Shown: piece by piece, positions 16,421-24,769 of the stretch
Layout of the letters: every line of letters begins with the position of its first letter
Numbering within the stretch: the stretch's first letter is position 1
Source: Paenibacillus agaridevorans
Lineage (GTDB): Bacteria; Bacillota; Bacilli; Paenibacillales; Paenibacillaceae
NCBI RefSeq assembly: GCF_003112455.1
Contig: NZ_BDQX01000047.1
Location: forward strand, 1-64,000
Reading direction: 5' to 3'
DNA: 64,000 nucleotides
Translations under genes and position numbers: made by a program
The notes under the pieces: model-generated
Told to the model about the DNA's origin: nothing
Database searches by the model: none
What the model saw: the letters and a program-made list of their open reading frames with translations, nothing else

Positions 16421-16492
16421 GAGCCCGGTGCGGGAAAGCCGCACGCCGAGTTCTGTGGGGGTTCGGGCCACCAGTTGGGTGGCCCTTCTACC
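16421..16492 (+). mobile_element. Group II intron 3' end (domains V and VI)
   Basis: Positions 16421-16453 fold as a domain V. A lower helix GAGCCCGG/CCGAGTTC (one mismatch), a two-base CG bulge and an upper helix TGCGG/CCGCA are capped by a GAAA tetraloop. A hairpin GGGCCACC/GGTGGCCC (loop AGTT) then serves as domain VI, and CTACCC is the probable intron end. Its spacing and order are those of bacterial group II introns. No reverse-transcriptase frame lies upstream, so only the 3' tail remains, inserted next to the ABC ATPase remnant. Confidence 0.72.
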
Positions 16493-16556
16493 CGGAGACG
16501 GGGGCTAGGCGCCCCCTTTTACTCGATTCTGGCAATGTAAAATAAGAAAATCCTTA

Positions 16557-18236
16557 TTATGCTAAGACCACGGCATCTGCTATTGCGGCATTAATACACT
16601 GACGAGTCTGAAGCAGCCAGTCCAAACTTTTTGGATATTGATCGAAAGCAAGCTTTTCCTGCAAACCCTGCTCTAACAACGTCATTGTTTGCTCTCTGCC
16701 CACAAGCTTCTCCAGCAATTGAAGTGCCCGCATATCCTGCAAACCTTCATAGAACACTTCCCAACGCAAGGAGTCCAGCGGACCGTCAGCGCCTGGGTAC
16801 ACAACAAAGGCATCACCGGAAGGGAAACCGCAATCGGCATCCGTCACGCGGAACGGATCAATCGCTTTAAGGGAATGCTGGCTGTACCAGAAGTTAAAGC
16901 CCCAATGCAGGAAACCTTTTACATTAAATTTGTACATTTGTGCACCGATAATCCGGTTACGATAAGATGGCATGCCGAAGAAACGATTGGCTACGTCGAC
17001 ATATTGTCCGCAGCAATAGTACGTCCATAGCGGCTCCACTTGATTCTCAATAAACGGCTCGATATGATTAGTCGCCGGAATAGGCACATCTACCAATCCA
17101 TGTTGGTAAAAATCATAGTCGGACAAAGCATCAAGGAAAGCAAAATTACCCAAGTGCTTCTTCAGAATTTCGCTGGCTTGGCGGTAAGGCTCCAAATGTT
17201 CTTTATGCGGCTCATCCGAAACATGAAAGTACACTTGCTTCTCGATACCGCGCTTTTCAATAAACGCAACAAGTTCCTGTAAAAATTGATCAAGGAACGC
17301 GCAATAGGCTTCTCCGCCAGCATCCGTATCCCATCCGAAAATGCGCTGTTCCTCTCCATCCACTTCCGCGATAATTTTAGGAGCATGCTTCGCCCCCCAC
17401 TGGGTGAACAAATGTGAGAACTCGTAATAGAGAATGCCGACTCTCTCACACATAGCAATCCAGCGCTCAAGCTTCTCAAAATTGAACTCATACGTATGTT
17501 CTGCGACTTGCTTCACGCCAATCAATTGAATTGTCGGACGTTCTCCTCCAATTGCCGTATCAAGCGGCGGTGTAAATAGCGGGGTAAGTAACAAGTTCAC
17601 ACCATGTCTGGCAGCATTGCTCGCATATTTCTCGATAAGCTCCCAATGCTCCTCGCCGAGCATCTCTACCTTATATTGTGTTGCTATGCAATCCGTATGG
17701 AACCATTCTGTATGAATCAGTTGCTGTGGCGGCAGCTCAGCCGGAAGAACTTCCAGTGTAAACTGTTCTTCTCCCAAGTGAGTACCCTCGCTGCTTGCAA
17801 AAGCAAGTGTGATAGTAAAAGATTTCTTGTCTTGCGCTGCATCCACCGCTGCGATAGACGGCAACGCAACCGTTACCCAAATCGAACGCCATTGATGCGG
17901 AATTGCATGCACACCTTGCTCGACAGGATACAAAATATCCGGATACAAACCGGGAGTTGTGCGTGTATAATCATCATCTGTTTGCGCGAAAGTCGGCATA
18001 TCCGACGGTGCCAAGCCTACCGACCGCAAAGTGATGTAAGGCTTCATTTCGGATTTGACAGATACTTCAAGAAACCTTGACAAGGTGCCACTGCGATAAG
18101 CTACTTGAAAGGAGTATACTTCATTCCACAAAGCTGTTCCGCTATTGATCTGTGTATCAAGTAGATCCGAGTCTGCAAACACTTTACTCAGAGAACTTAG
18201 ACAGCGTGTCTCGAATACTGGTGAAATACTGGTCAC
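16557..18236 (-). CDS. DUF4091 / glycoside hydrolase 123-like protein
   Basis: 559 residues from a GTG at 18236 with GAGGAGG 8 bp upstream. An N-terminal beta domain (to about 170) is followed by a TIM-barrel-like region with the motif VYFHVSDEPHKEHLEPY. In GH123 beta-N-acetylgalactosaminidases a D-E pair at this position is catalytic (here D341, E342). The C-terminal DUF4091 block reads GFPSGDAFVVYPGADGPLDS and then LRWEVFYEGLQDMRAL. No signal peptide, so a cytoplasmic enzyme acting on imported oligosaccharides is likely. It is divergent from the AraC regulator at 18398. Activity on GalNAc glycans is inferred from the family. Confidence 0.86.
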   Translation of the reverse strand: MTSISPVFETRCLSSLSKVFADSDLLDTQINSGTALWNEVYSFQVAYRSGTLSRFLEVSVKSEMKPYITLRSVGLAPSDMPTFAQTDDDYTRTTPGLYPDILYPVEQGVHAIPHQWRSIWVTVALPSIAAVDAAQDKKSFTITLAFASSEGTHLGEEQFTLEVLPAELPPQQLIHTEWFHTDCIATQYKVEMLGEEHWELIEKYASNAARHGVNLLLTPLFTPPLDTAIGGERPTIQLIGVKQVAEHTYEFNFEKLERWIAMCERVGILYYEFSHLFTQWGAKHAPKIIAEVDGEEQRIFGWDTDAGGEAYCAFLDQFLQELVAFIEKRGIEKQVYFHVSDEPHKEHLEPYRQASEILKKHLGNFAFLDALSDYDFYQHGLVDVPIPATNHIEPFIENQVEPLWTYYCCGQYVDVANRFFGMPSYRNRIIGAQMYKFNVKGFLHWGFNFWYSQHSLKAIDPFRVTDADCGFPSGDAFVVYPGADGPLDSLRWEVFYEGLQDMRALQLLEKLVGREQTMTLLEQGLQEKLAFDQYPKSLDWLLQTRQCINAAIADAVVLA

Positions 18237-18397
18237 AATATGACCTCCTCTAGCTATGATGGTTTCATCATATCAATAGACCTTATTGTTCGCAATCTAA
18301 GAATATTGAATAAACTATAACAATAATGACCTTAATTTCAGAAAAAATTTGCGGTATACTCAAATAGAGAAAGATTGCAGAAAGGCAGGGTTTAACC
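18237..18397. promoter_or_regulatory. Divergent promoter region
   Basis: The 161-bp gap between two head-to-head genes must hold both promoters. For the plus strand TATACT at about 18354 is a good -10 box 40 bp before the ATG. The region is strongly AT-rich. No clear operator palindrome was recognised. Confidence 0.55.
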
Positions 18398-19264
18398 ATG
18401 GAACAAGGCGCGTTTGCATTCAGATATACAGAAGCTCTCCCTTACTTGCTGCTCGATTCTATTGGTTGGCAATCTACTGATTCACCCTATTACGGCAATA
18501 ATGGGCATACCCGCACCGACAATGGTCATGTTATTTTTCAATATACCTTGAGTGGGGAAGGCAGGCTTGAATTGGATGGCCAGACATACAGACTCACGCC
18601 TGGAAAAGCTTTTATCGTAAAAATTCCGAGTGATCACCGCTATTACTATCCGGTGGAGACAGGGGAACCGTGGGAGTTTATATGGCTGAATGCCAAAGGT
18701 GAAGATGCGTTTCGCATGTGGGACCGCATTATCGAACATGGAGGTGAAGTTATTGCCTTGCGCGATCGCAGCTTGTCATTGTCCAGTTTCTGGGACATGT
18801 ATAAAGCTGTATCCGAAGAAAAACTTTCTGATTGTGCAGAGCTGTCCGTTATGTTATACCGCTTCATGCTCTCCTTATTTACTCCCGATGCAGGCTTGAA
18901 TACACAGGCAGAGAATTCTTCTATAGTAGAAAAAGCTAAACATTATATCAAAGAAAACCTTACCACTCCGGTCACTTTGGAGGATATTGCGGCATATTGC
19001 GGGGTATCAGGCGCCTATTTATGCCGCTTGTTCCAACGGAACAAACTTTCTTCGCCGCTGGAATATTTGCGTCGGCGCCGAATTGAAGCTGCTGTCACCA
19101 TGCTACGTACAACAGAAATGAGCGCACAGGATATTGGCAAACAATGTGGCTTCGAAAGTCCCAGCTACTTCAGTAAAATCTTCAAAGCTTATCTCGGCTT
19201 CTCCCCCCGCGAATATCGCGTGCAGAGAGTGAATTATCCATTTGATACGATTTATTTGGATTAA
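18398..19264 (+). CDS. AraC-family regulator with N-terminal cupin domain
   Basis: 288 residues. The N-terminal cupin (about 30-110: HVIFQYTLSGEGRLELDG, LTPGKAFIVKIPSDHRYYYP) is the sugar-sensing type. Two helix-turn-helix units (LEDIAAYCGVSGAYLCRLF; DIGKQCGFESPSYFSKIFKA YLGFSPREYR) form the DNA-binding domain. The ATG at 18398 has AAAGGCAGGG upstream. Divergent orientation to the GH123-like gene suggests it activates that gene in response to a sugar. It is also a possible, second-choice binder of the ACATA repeats further right. Confidence 0.93.
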   Translation: MEQGAFAFRYTEALPYLLLDSIGWQSTDSPYYGNNGHTRTDNGHVIFQYTLSGEGRLELDGQTYRLTPGKAFIVKIPSDHRYYYPVETGEPWEFIWLNAKGEDAFRMWDRIIEHGGEVIALRDRSLSLSSFWDMYKAVSEEKLSDCAELSVMLYRFMLSLFTPDAGLNTQAENSSIVEKAKHYIKENLTTPVTLEDIAAYCGVSGAYLCRLFQRNKLSSPLEYLRRRRIEAAVTMLRTTEMSAQDIGKQCGFESPSYFSKIFKAYLGFSPREYRVQRVNYPFDTIYLD

Positions 19265-19356
19265 TTATTTTGTCCTGGTATCGTACTACAAGTTTAATGT
19301 GCTCATGTTGTTGGCATGATGGCTTCCCTCAAATCAACTCCATCATCCGTCCTCCC

Positions 19357-19505
19357 TCAGCCCCCGCCGCTGGCGATAAGACCACCCTGATCGTCGAAAA
19401 CAAGCAGCCCGCGACTGGCGGCAGGCAACGTCTGTTCAACCATTTCAACGAGACGATCCATATTTAGTTGAAGCACCAGAATTCCATTCGGCGACGGGGA
19501 ATTAT
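19357..19505 (-). pseudogene. Sensor-kinase dCache domain fragment
   Basis: The minus-strand frame reads NGILVLQLNMDRLVEMVEQT and then LPAASRGLLVFDDQGGLIAS before a stop at 19357. The pattern is the distal beta-strand/loop of extracytoplasmic dCache domains found in YesM-type sensor kinases (I.VL.LN...L......P......L.V.D..G..I.S). Only about 45 codons remain. A full-length kinase of the same kind is present at 27156 and another at 35149. Confidence 0.55.
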
Positions 19506-19565
19506 CCGATTGGCCACTATGAAACGCAGGAAGATGTGCTTGGTTATTTGAGCAAACATCTGTAA
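19500..19565 (+). pseudogene. C-terminal scrap of an unidentified gene
   Basis: The frame NYPIGHYETQEDVLGYLSKH ends in a stop at 19565. The phrase looks like the amphipathic last helix of an alpha/beta enzyme. It overlaps the edge of the dCache fragment on the other strand, so two unrelated pieces are joined here. Confidence 0.25.
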
Positions 19566-19627
19566 GTGACAGAGGAACGACAACACATTCGGGCTTTAGC
19601 AGTCCGTAAATAATTCAACCAACATCA

Positions 19628-19655
19628 GGGGGGGCCTTGCCCCCCTATTTGTGTT
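19628..19655 (+). terminator. Short GC hairpin with T-containing tail
   Basis: GGGGGG pairs with CCCCCC around CCTTG and is followed by TATTTGTGTTGTTT. It isolates promoter A (19671) from the scrap region on its left. Confidence 0.6.
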
Positions 19656-19670
19656 GTTTAAGATAAAGAA

Positions 19671-19754
19671 TGAACATAGGGCTGCTAAAATTCCGACATA
19701 TGCATGAGTAGGGTGGTTGCTTATAGTTAAAATATGTTTTTGTAACCGCTTCAA
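19671..19754 (+). promoter_or_regulatory. Regulon promoter, copy A
   Basis: Two half-sites ACATA start at 19674 and 19696 (22 bp apart), inside a longer conserved block GAACATAG and CTGCTAAA. The -10 box TATAGT is at 19722-19727, 21 bp after GACATA. TGTAACCGCTTCAA, a cre/LacI-type box, is at 19741-19754. There is no good -35 hexamer, as expected for an activator-dependent promoter. It drives the GH109-like gene at 19805. Copies B (20984) and C (29677) share the layout. Confidence 0.82.
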
Positions 19755-19804
19755 TAAAGGAAGGGCTTTTTATGTGATCAATAAATCATAATGGGGGGTA
19801 CAAG

Positions 19805-20953
19805 TTGACAATAAAAATAGGCATTGTCGGTGCAAGGGGACTTAGCGTTTTACAAGGGTTTCGATCGATACCGGATACTGAGGTTGTAGCGCTTTGCGAT
19901 TTGGACGAAGGGTATTGTCAAATGCAAGCCAAGCAACATGGAATACCGAATACATTTAGAATCTATGAAGATATGCTAGAATCGGACATCGACGCAGTTG
20001 TCATTGCAACACCGATGCATCTGCACGTCCCCCAGGCTATTCAGGCTTTAGAGCATGGAAAGCATGTGATGAGCGAGGTTACGGCGGGCGTTACGATGGA
20101 TGAATTGTGGTGGTTAAAGGAAACGGTAGAAAGCTCGGGGATGGTTTACATGCTGGCGGAAAATTATTGTTACATTCCGGAGAATCAATTGATTATGAAT
20201 ATGGTTAAAAAGGGACTGTTCGGCGAGGTTTATTTTGGCGAAGGGGAATATCTTCATAATGCTCGGGATCTTGCTTATCGATTTAACCGTGAAGGAACGG
20301 TGGAAGGCGTTAACTCTACCTGGCGAAAGTATTGGCAATTGGGAAAGAGGGGGGCATTTTATCCTACACATAGCTTAGGACCGGTTATGCAGTGGTTCGA
20401 GGGGGATCGGATTAAATCAGTTTCCTGCTTCGGCACGGGTTGGCATACCGACAAACGTTTTCGTCAGGAAGATACTTCGATAACGATGTGTCAGTTGGAG
20501 AGCGGCAAGCTGATTAAGCTGCGTCTGGATTGCTTATCTAATCGCCCACATAATATGAGCTATTACACACTTCAAGGGACAAAAGGCAGCTTCGAAGCTC
20601 CGAGGGGGCTTGGCGATCAGCATAAAGTGTACTTCGTTTCCGAAGGCGAACATTCGGATGATGCTCAGTGGAAGCCGCTTAGCGATTTATATGAACATAT
20701 GCCTGAACGCTACAAGAATGCTACAGACGAACAAAAGTCAGCAGGTCATTGGGGCGGAGATTACTTTATCGTGGAGGATTTCGTCAACGCCATTAAGGGC
20801 TTGCAGAAGCCGGCAATTGACGTATATGACGCCTGTGAATGGACAGCGGTAGCGCTGTTGTCTGAGCTGTCTGTCATGAATGGCGGACGAACGATGGATA
20901 TGCCTGATTTTCGCAAGAGCACTTCATATGCAGACCAGATTATTAAGCTTTGA
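19805..20953 (+). CDS. Gfo/Idh/MocA-family protein of the GH109-like subgroup
   Basis: 382 residues from a TTG at 19805 behind GGGGGG. The N-terminal Rossmann fold (GIVGARGLSVLQGFRSI) binds NAD(H). The usual EKP motif of sugar dehydrogenases reads SEVTAGVT, and later YMLAENYCYIPENQLIMNMV and RGAFYPTHSLGPVMQWF occur. An EV..A motif, a tightly bound NAD and the box YPTHxLGPV (here Y186, H189) are what I know from GH109 glycosidases such as alpha-N-acetylgalactosaminidase, which use a transient C3 oxidation. I infer a glycosidase of this type rather than a plain dehydrogenase. It has no signal peptide. It is a single-gene unit under promoter A. Confidence 0.85.
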   Translation: MTIKIGIVGARGLSVLQGFRSIPDTEVVALCDLDEGYCQMQAKQHGIPNTFRIYEDMLESDIDAVVIATPMHLHVPQAIQALEHGKHVMSEVTAGVTMDELWWLKETVESSGMVYMLAENYCYIPENQLIMNMVKKGLFGEVYFGEGEYLHNARDLAYRFNREGTVEGVNSTWRKYWQLGKRGAFYPTHSLGPVMQWFEGDRIKSVSCFGTGWHTDKRFRQEDTSITMCQLESGKLIKLRLDCLSNRPHNMSYYTLQGTKGSFEAPRGLGDQHKVYFVSEGEHSDDAQWKPLSDLYEHMPERYKNATDEQKSAGHWGGDYFIVEDFVNAIKGLQKPAIDVYDACEWTAVALLSELSVMNGGRTMDMPDFRKSTSYADQIIKL

Positions 20954-20983
20954 TAATAATTAAATTACTCAACTGCTAAAGAA

Positions 20984-21059
20984 TGAACATAGACCTGCTA
21001 AAGTTCTGACATAGTAAATAAAGATGCTGCATTCAATACTCGTACTGTAAGCGCTTTTT
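20984..21059 (+). promoter_or_regulatory. Regulon promoter, copy B
   Basis: ACATA half-sites start at 20987 and 21009 (22 bp apart), with CTGCTAAAGTTCTG between them. The -10 box AATACT is at 21035-21040, again 21 bp after GACATA. TGTAAGCGCTT begins at 21046. It drives the tatA-tatC-propeller-beta-helix operon. Identity to copy C is nearly complete over 30 bp, although the two lie 8.7 kb apart. Confidence 0.87.
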
Positions 21060-21149
21060 TAAGGTTTGGGCTCATTAGCAGTTAGCAAGAGCATTTAAAA
21101 ATATAGGGAGTTAGGTCCGTGAAAGAATAACAAAAATGGAGGGATGAAG

Positions 21150-21374
21150 ATGTCAGCGATAGGCGTACCGGGATTAATTTTATTGATTGTGCTGGCACTG
21201 CTGCTGTTCGGCCCAAGCAAGCTGCCAGAGCTGGGGAAGGCTGTAGGAAGGACATTGCGGGAATTCAAGAATGGGACGAGGGATATCCTGGAGGATAATT
21301 CGGTCAAGAAGCCGTTTGAGGTCGAACCGACTCCGTCGGTAATCGAGACGAAGGACAAGCAGCCGCTGCCGTGA
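21150..21374 (+). CDS. tatA: Twin-arginine translocase TatA/E subunit
   Basis: 74 residues. A single membrane helix ([21 protein letters not shown]) with the [14 protein letters not shown] hinge is followed by an amphipathic helix [12 protein letters not shown] and a short polar tail: the TatA signature. The ATG at 21150 is preferred because GGAGGG lies 8 bp upstream; an in-frame ATG at 21144 is too close to it. TatA multimers form the translocation conduit in the membrane. It is the first gene of a four-gene operon whose last product has a Tat signal. Confidence 0.95.
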   Translation: MSAIGVPGLILLIVLALLLFGPSKLPELGKAVGRTLREFKNGTRDILEDNSVKKPFEVEPTPSVIETKDKQPLP

Positions 21375-21400
21375 GCTTAGCAAAAAAGGGGGGGGAAGTG

Positions 21401-22174
21401 ATGGGTCAGGAAAAGGAGATGACACTCGTCGATCATTTGGGCGACCTGCGCAAAGTAATTATTCGATCCCTATCTGTAGTTGGGGTGGCACTAGTGATCG
21501 GTCTGGTGGTGGCAAGCCCGCTGCTGGATTACTTGAAGGCAGTGCCGCCGGCGAGCGGGATAGCCTGGAATGTGTTCTCCCCGTGGGATGCGGTTGGCAT
21601 CTATATGAAATGCGCCCTGGTCATTGCTCTTGCGGTCTCGTTGCCCTATGTGCTGCACCAAGTTTGGGGATTTGTACGCCCGGGGCTGCGGCCTGAGGAG
21701 CAATATGTAGCTTTGAGGTATATCCCCGGCGCGGCAGCACTGTTTCTTCTGGGAGTTGCCTTCGCCTACTTCATTCTTTTTCCAATGGCCTACGGCTTCA
21801 CATCAAAGATGGCACAGAGAATGGGGCTGCAGGAGACGTATGGAGTCATACAATATTTTACCTTTATGTTCAATATTATCCTTCCAACAGCACTGCTATT
21901 CCAACTACCTGTGGTGGTGCTGTTCCTGACCCGGCTGGGTATCGTTACGCCATCGCTGCTGAGGCGGATGCGCAAAGTGGCATATTTGGCACTGGTCGCC
22001 ATCGCCGTGCTGGTGACGCCGCCGGACTTTATCTCGGATTTCCTAGTCGCTATCCCGTTGGTGGTCCTATATGAGCTGAGCATCTTGCTTTCAGCGCGGG
22101 CGTATCGGCAGCAGCAGGCATTGGAAGGGCAGGCAGCAGGAGAAAATAACGTTTCTAGTGTACAGCTTGGTTAG
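21401..22174 (+). CDS. tatC: Twin-arginine translocase TatC subunit
   Basis: 257 residues from the ATG at 21401 (AGGGGGGGGAAG upstream). LVDHLGDLRKVIIRSL matches the TatC N-terminus (HL.ELR.R), and six membrane helices, VRPGLRPEEQ and VTPPDFISD follow as in the family. TatC recognises twin-arginine signal peptides. tatA ends 26 bp upstream; no tatB is present, as is usual in Firmicutes. A longer version from a GTG at 21371 would overlap tatA. The pair probably serves the beta-helix protein encoded two genes downstream. Confidence 0.95.
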   Translation: MGQEKEMTLVDHLGDLRKVIIRSLSVVGVALVIGLVVASPLLDYLKAVPPASGIAWNVFSPWDAVGIYMKCALVIALAVSLPYVLHQVWGFVRPGLRPEEQYVALRYIPGAAALFLLGVAFAYFILFPMAYGFTSKMAQRMGLQETYGVIQYFTFMFNIILPTALLFQLPVVVLFLTRLGIVTPSLLRRMRKVAYLALVAIAVLVTPPDFISDFLVAIPLVVLYELSILLSARAYRQQQALEGQAAGENNVSSVQLG

Positions 22175-22281
22175 CTTGGACAAGATACTGCTGACATAAA
22201 TAGAGTTGAAGGATCAAAGGAAGTCAGAAATTTTTTTTGCAAATTGACAACGGTTACATTGAATGGGAGGGAGCAAGGCCA

Positions 22282-24753
22282 ATGGAAGAGAGAAGGAGAG
22301 GTTCACGGCGTGCTTTGTCAGCATGTCTGCTAGCGGTTATCGTGCTGCTGGCCAGTGTGTCGGTGCAGCCAGCGGCAGCGAAGGAAGAGCAGCTGCCTAG
22401 CATAGCGGTAGGGCAGGCGCCGCATGCGGTCGCGGTCAACCCAGCAACGAATCGAGTGTATGTAGCGAATGCGGCGGGCGACAGTGTCACGGTGCTCGCC
22501 GATGAGGCAAGCGGATCACCTGCGGTAGTGGCAACAATCGGGGTGGGCAAGACCCCCTATGCACTGGCTGTTGATGCAAAAAGCAACCGGATTTATGTTG
22601 CGAATGCGGATAGCGGCACTGTCACGGTGATTAATGGGGATACTCATGCGGTGCAAACGGTGAAGGTGGGCGATGAGCCGGTGGCGTTGGCTGTGAACAG
22701 TACAGGCAACAAGGCCTATGTCGCGAATGCGGGGAGCGGCTCGATTACAGAAATTGATGGAGCCACGCTGACAACTCGTACCTTTGCAGCAGGGGAAAGC
22801 CCGATAGCAGTGGCGATTAATGAGGCAGCGGGCAAAGTTTATGCCGTCAACATAGACAGCGATACAGCCACCATTATCGATGGTGCGACCGGATTTACGG
22901 AAACCGTGACCACAGGGAATGGGCCCAACGCATTGGCGGTGCATATCGGAACAGGCAATGTATACGCGGCGAATTTCTATAGTGGTGACGTGACGATCAT
23001 AGACGGGACAACCGGGAAAACGCGGCAAGTGGAGGTTGGCAAAGGGCCAGCTGCAATTGCAATTGACCAGACCGACGGAAAGGTCTATGTCGCGAATAGT
23101 CAAGATAATAGCGTGTCAGTGCTTAGCGTGTCAGGGGAGGTACTGGGGACAGTGCCTGTCGGTAAGCGGCCAGGGAGCCTCGCTGTTCATCAAGGGACAG
23201 GCAACGTTTATGTGGCAAATTATGAAAGCGATAGCATTACAGCCATCGACGGCCATACGTATGCCGCCACGGAAACAGCCATTGGCGCAGGTCCAATAGC
23301 ATTGGCCCTGCATGCAGGGCTGGGCAAAGGATATGTCGCCCAATATAGAGGAAACAGCATCGGAGTGTTGGATGGCTTAGGCATCGTTAAACCTCCCGGA
23401 GGGGGAGAGGGACCTGTAATAACACCGTCCCCATCACCTCCAGTTGACGAGCAAGAAGGGGCAGGAGAAAACGAAGGCGAAGCTAGGTGGCCGGAAGAGG
23501 AAGCTGGCAGCATTAAATTAGGCCGCGATTCGGCGACCATTTCAGTGCAGGACAACGGCCATATCAAAGCCATCCTGAATAGTGAGGCCTTGGAAGAAGC
23601 ATTCACTAAGCTAGCAGAGCAAGGGCAAGCAGCGGTGCAGCGGGTTACATTTACCTTGGAGGAGCAAGCTCACAGGTACCGGATCGGGATTCCGGCGAAG
23701 TGCCTGCAGTCAGCGGCTCTTGCTGCTCCAGACGCAGTGCTTAAAATCAAAGCGGGCACTGCAAGCTATTACTTACCTGTCAGCTTGCCCCCTTTGGTTA
23801 ATGCGTTGTCCAAGCGTGTCGAACATTTGGAAGACGTTGTTGTGTATGTCGGTATTGATACGAGCCGAGGCCTGGCTGCGGAAGAGTTGGCGGGGAAGGC
23901 CGGAGGACAAGGCTTGCAACTAATAAGCTCGCCGCTGACATTTAGCATCGCCATAGAGGACGATGAAATAACAGATTATGGAGCTGTTTATGTTGCAAGG
24001 AGCATCTGGTTGCCGGAGAAGTTAAAGCCAACAGATGCCATCGCGCTGCGTGTATCGCCATCGGGAGAGTTTCACTATTTGCCTGTGCGATTTAGCGAAG
24101 CGGCAGCCGGAGGCACTCTAGCTACATTGTTGCAGCCAGGCAACGGGATAATCGTAATTGCCAAGGCGCCAACGCCAAGACAATTTCAAGACCTGGCGGG
24201 CCACTGGGTATCTCAAGCTGTGGAGGAACTGGCCGCCAGACAAATTGTCAAAGGCGTATCGGAAACAACGTTTTCTCCGAGTAGGGCAGTATCGCGAGCA
24301 GAGTTCACCAGTTTGGCCATCCGAGCCTTGGCGCTTGCAGAGCAGGCTAGCGCGGGGACAGCTTTCGGGGATGTCGCGCCGGATAGCTGGTATGCGGCTG
24401 CTGTAGGAGCAGCAGTTCAAGCAGGTCTGACTCAAGGCACTGCTGGAGGGTTGTTCGATCCGGAAGGAAGGTTGACACGCGAACAACTGGCAGTGTTTTC
24501 CGTACGTATGCTCGCTCTAGCTTCTCATCCGGCGAAAGTGGCGGCAAACAGGCAGGAGGAGCTGCTAGGCGCATTCGCTGACGGAGCGGAAGTAAGCAAC
24601 TGGGCAAGAGGGGCAGCGGCAGCAGTTATGCAAGCTGGAATCATGGAAGGTATGGGTGATGGACGCTTCGCACCTAAGAAAAACGTAACACGTGCTGAAG
24701 CGGCGGCAGTTGTGAAAAGACTGCTTGTGCTTATCGGTTTTATCCAATTCTAG
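22282..24753 (+). CDS. SLH-anchored YVTN beta-propeller protein
   Basis: 823 residues from the ATG at 22282 (AAGG upstream; a TTG at 22237 is a weaker option). A strong Sec signal (AVIVLLASVSVQPAAA) is followed by eight YVTN repeats (for example VNPATNRVYVANAAGDSVTV; about residues 35-390), an acidic Pro/Gly linker, a roughly 200-residue beta domain, and three SLH repeats (about 634-820; FQDLAGHWVSQAVEEL). SLH repeats bind pyruvylated cell-wall polymer, so the propeller is held on the surface, probably as a carbohydrate or partner-binding scaffold. It sits between tatC and the Tat substrate, so it may dock that enzyme. Higher GC than the ABC genes. Confidence 0.93.
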   Translation: MEERRRGSRRALSACLLAVIVLLASVSVQPAAAKEEQLPSIAVGQAPHAVAVNPATNRVYVANAAGDSVTVLADEASGSPAVVATIGVGKTPYALAVDAKSNRIYVANADSGTVTVINGDTHAVQTVKVGDEPVALAVNSTGNKAYVANAGSGSITEIDGATLTTRTFAAGESPIAVAINEAAGKVYAVNIDSDTATIIDGATGFTETVTTGNGPNALAVHIGTGNVYAANFYSGDVTIIDGTTGKTRQVEVGKGPAAIAIDQTDGKVYVANSQDNSVSVLSVSGEVLGTVPVGKRPGSLAVHQGTGNVYVANYESDSITAIDGHTYAATETAIGAGPIALALHAGLGKGYVAQYRGNSIGVLDGLGIVKPPGGGEGPVITPSPSPPVDEQEGAGENEGEARWPEEEAGSIKLGRDSATISVQDNGHIKAILNSEALEEAFTKLAEQGQAAVQRVTFTLEEQAHRYRIGIPAKCLQSAALAAPDAVLKIKAGTASYYLPVSLPPLVNALSKRVEHLEDVVVYVGIDTSRGLAAEELAGKAGGQGLQLISSPLTFSIAIEDDEITDYGAVYVARSIWLPEKLKPTDAIALRVSPSGEFHYLPVRFSEAAAGGTLATLLQPGNGIIVIAKAPTPRQFQDLAGHWVSQAVEELAARQIVKGVSETTFSPSRAVSRAEFTSLAIRALALAEQASAGTAFGDVAPDSWYAAAVGAAVQAGLTQGTAGGLFDPEGRLTREQLAVFSVRMLALASHPAKVAANRQEELLGAFADGAEVSNWARGAAAAVMQAGIMEGMGDGRFAPKKNVTRAEAAAVVKRLLVLIGFIQF

Positions 24754-24769
24754 TGAGGAGGCATTTAAC

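Noticed and set aside
22282-22390. Twin arginines (GSRRALS) in the propeller protein signal as a second Tat signal
   Set aside because: The hydrophobic core is long and strong, as for Sec, and the residues after RR do not fit the Tat consensus.
22516-23103. A long minus-strand frame opposite the propeller gene
   Set aside because: Periodic shadow of the YVTN repeats.
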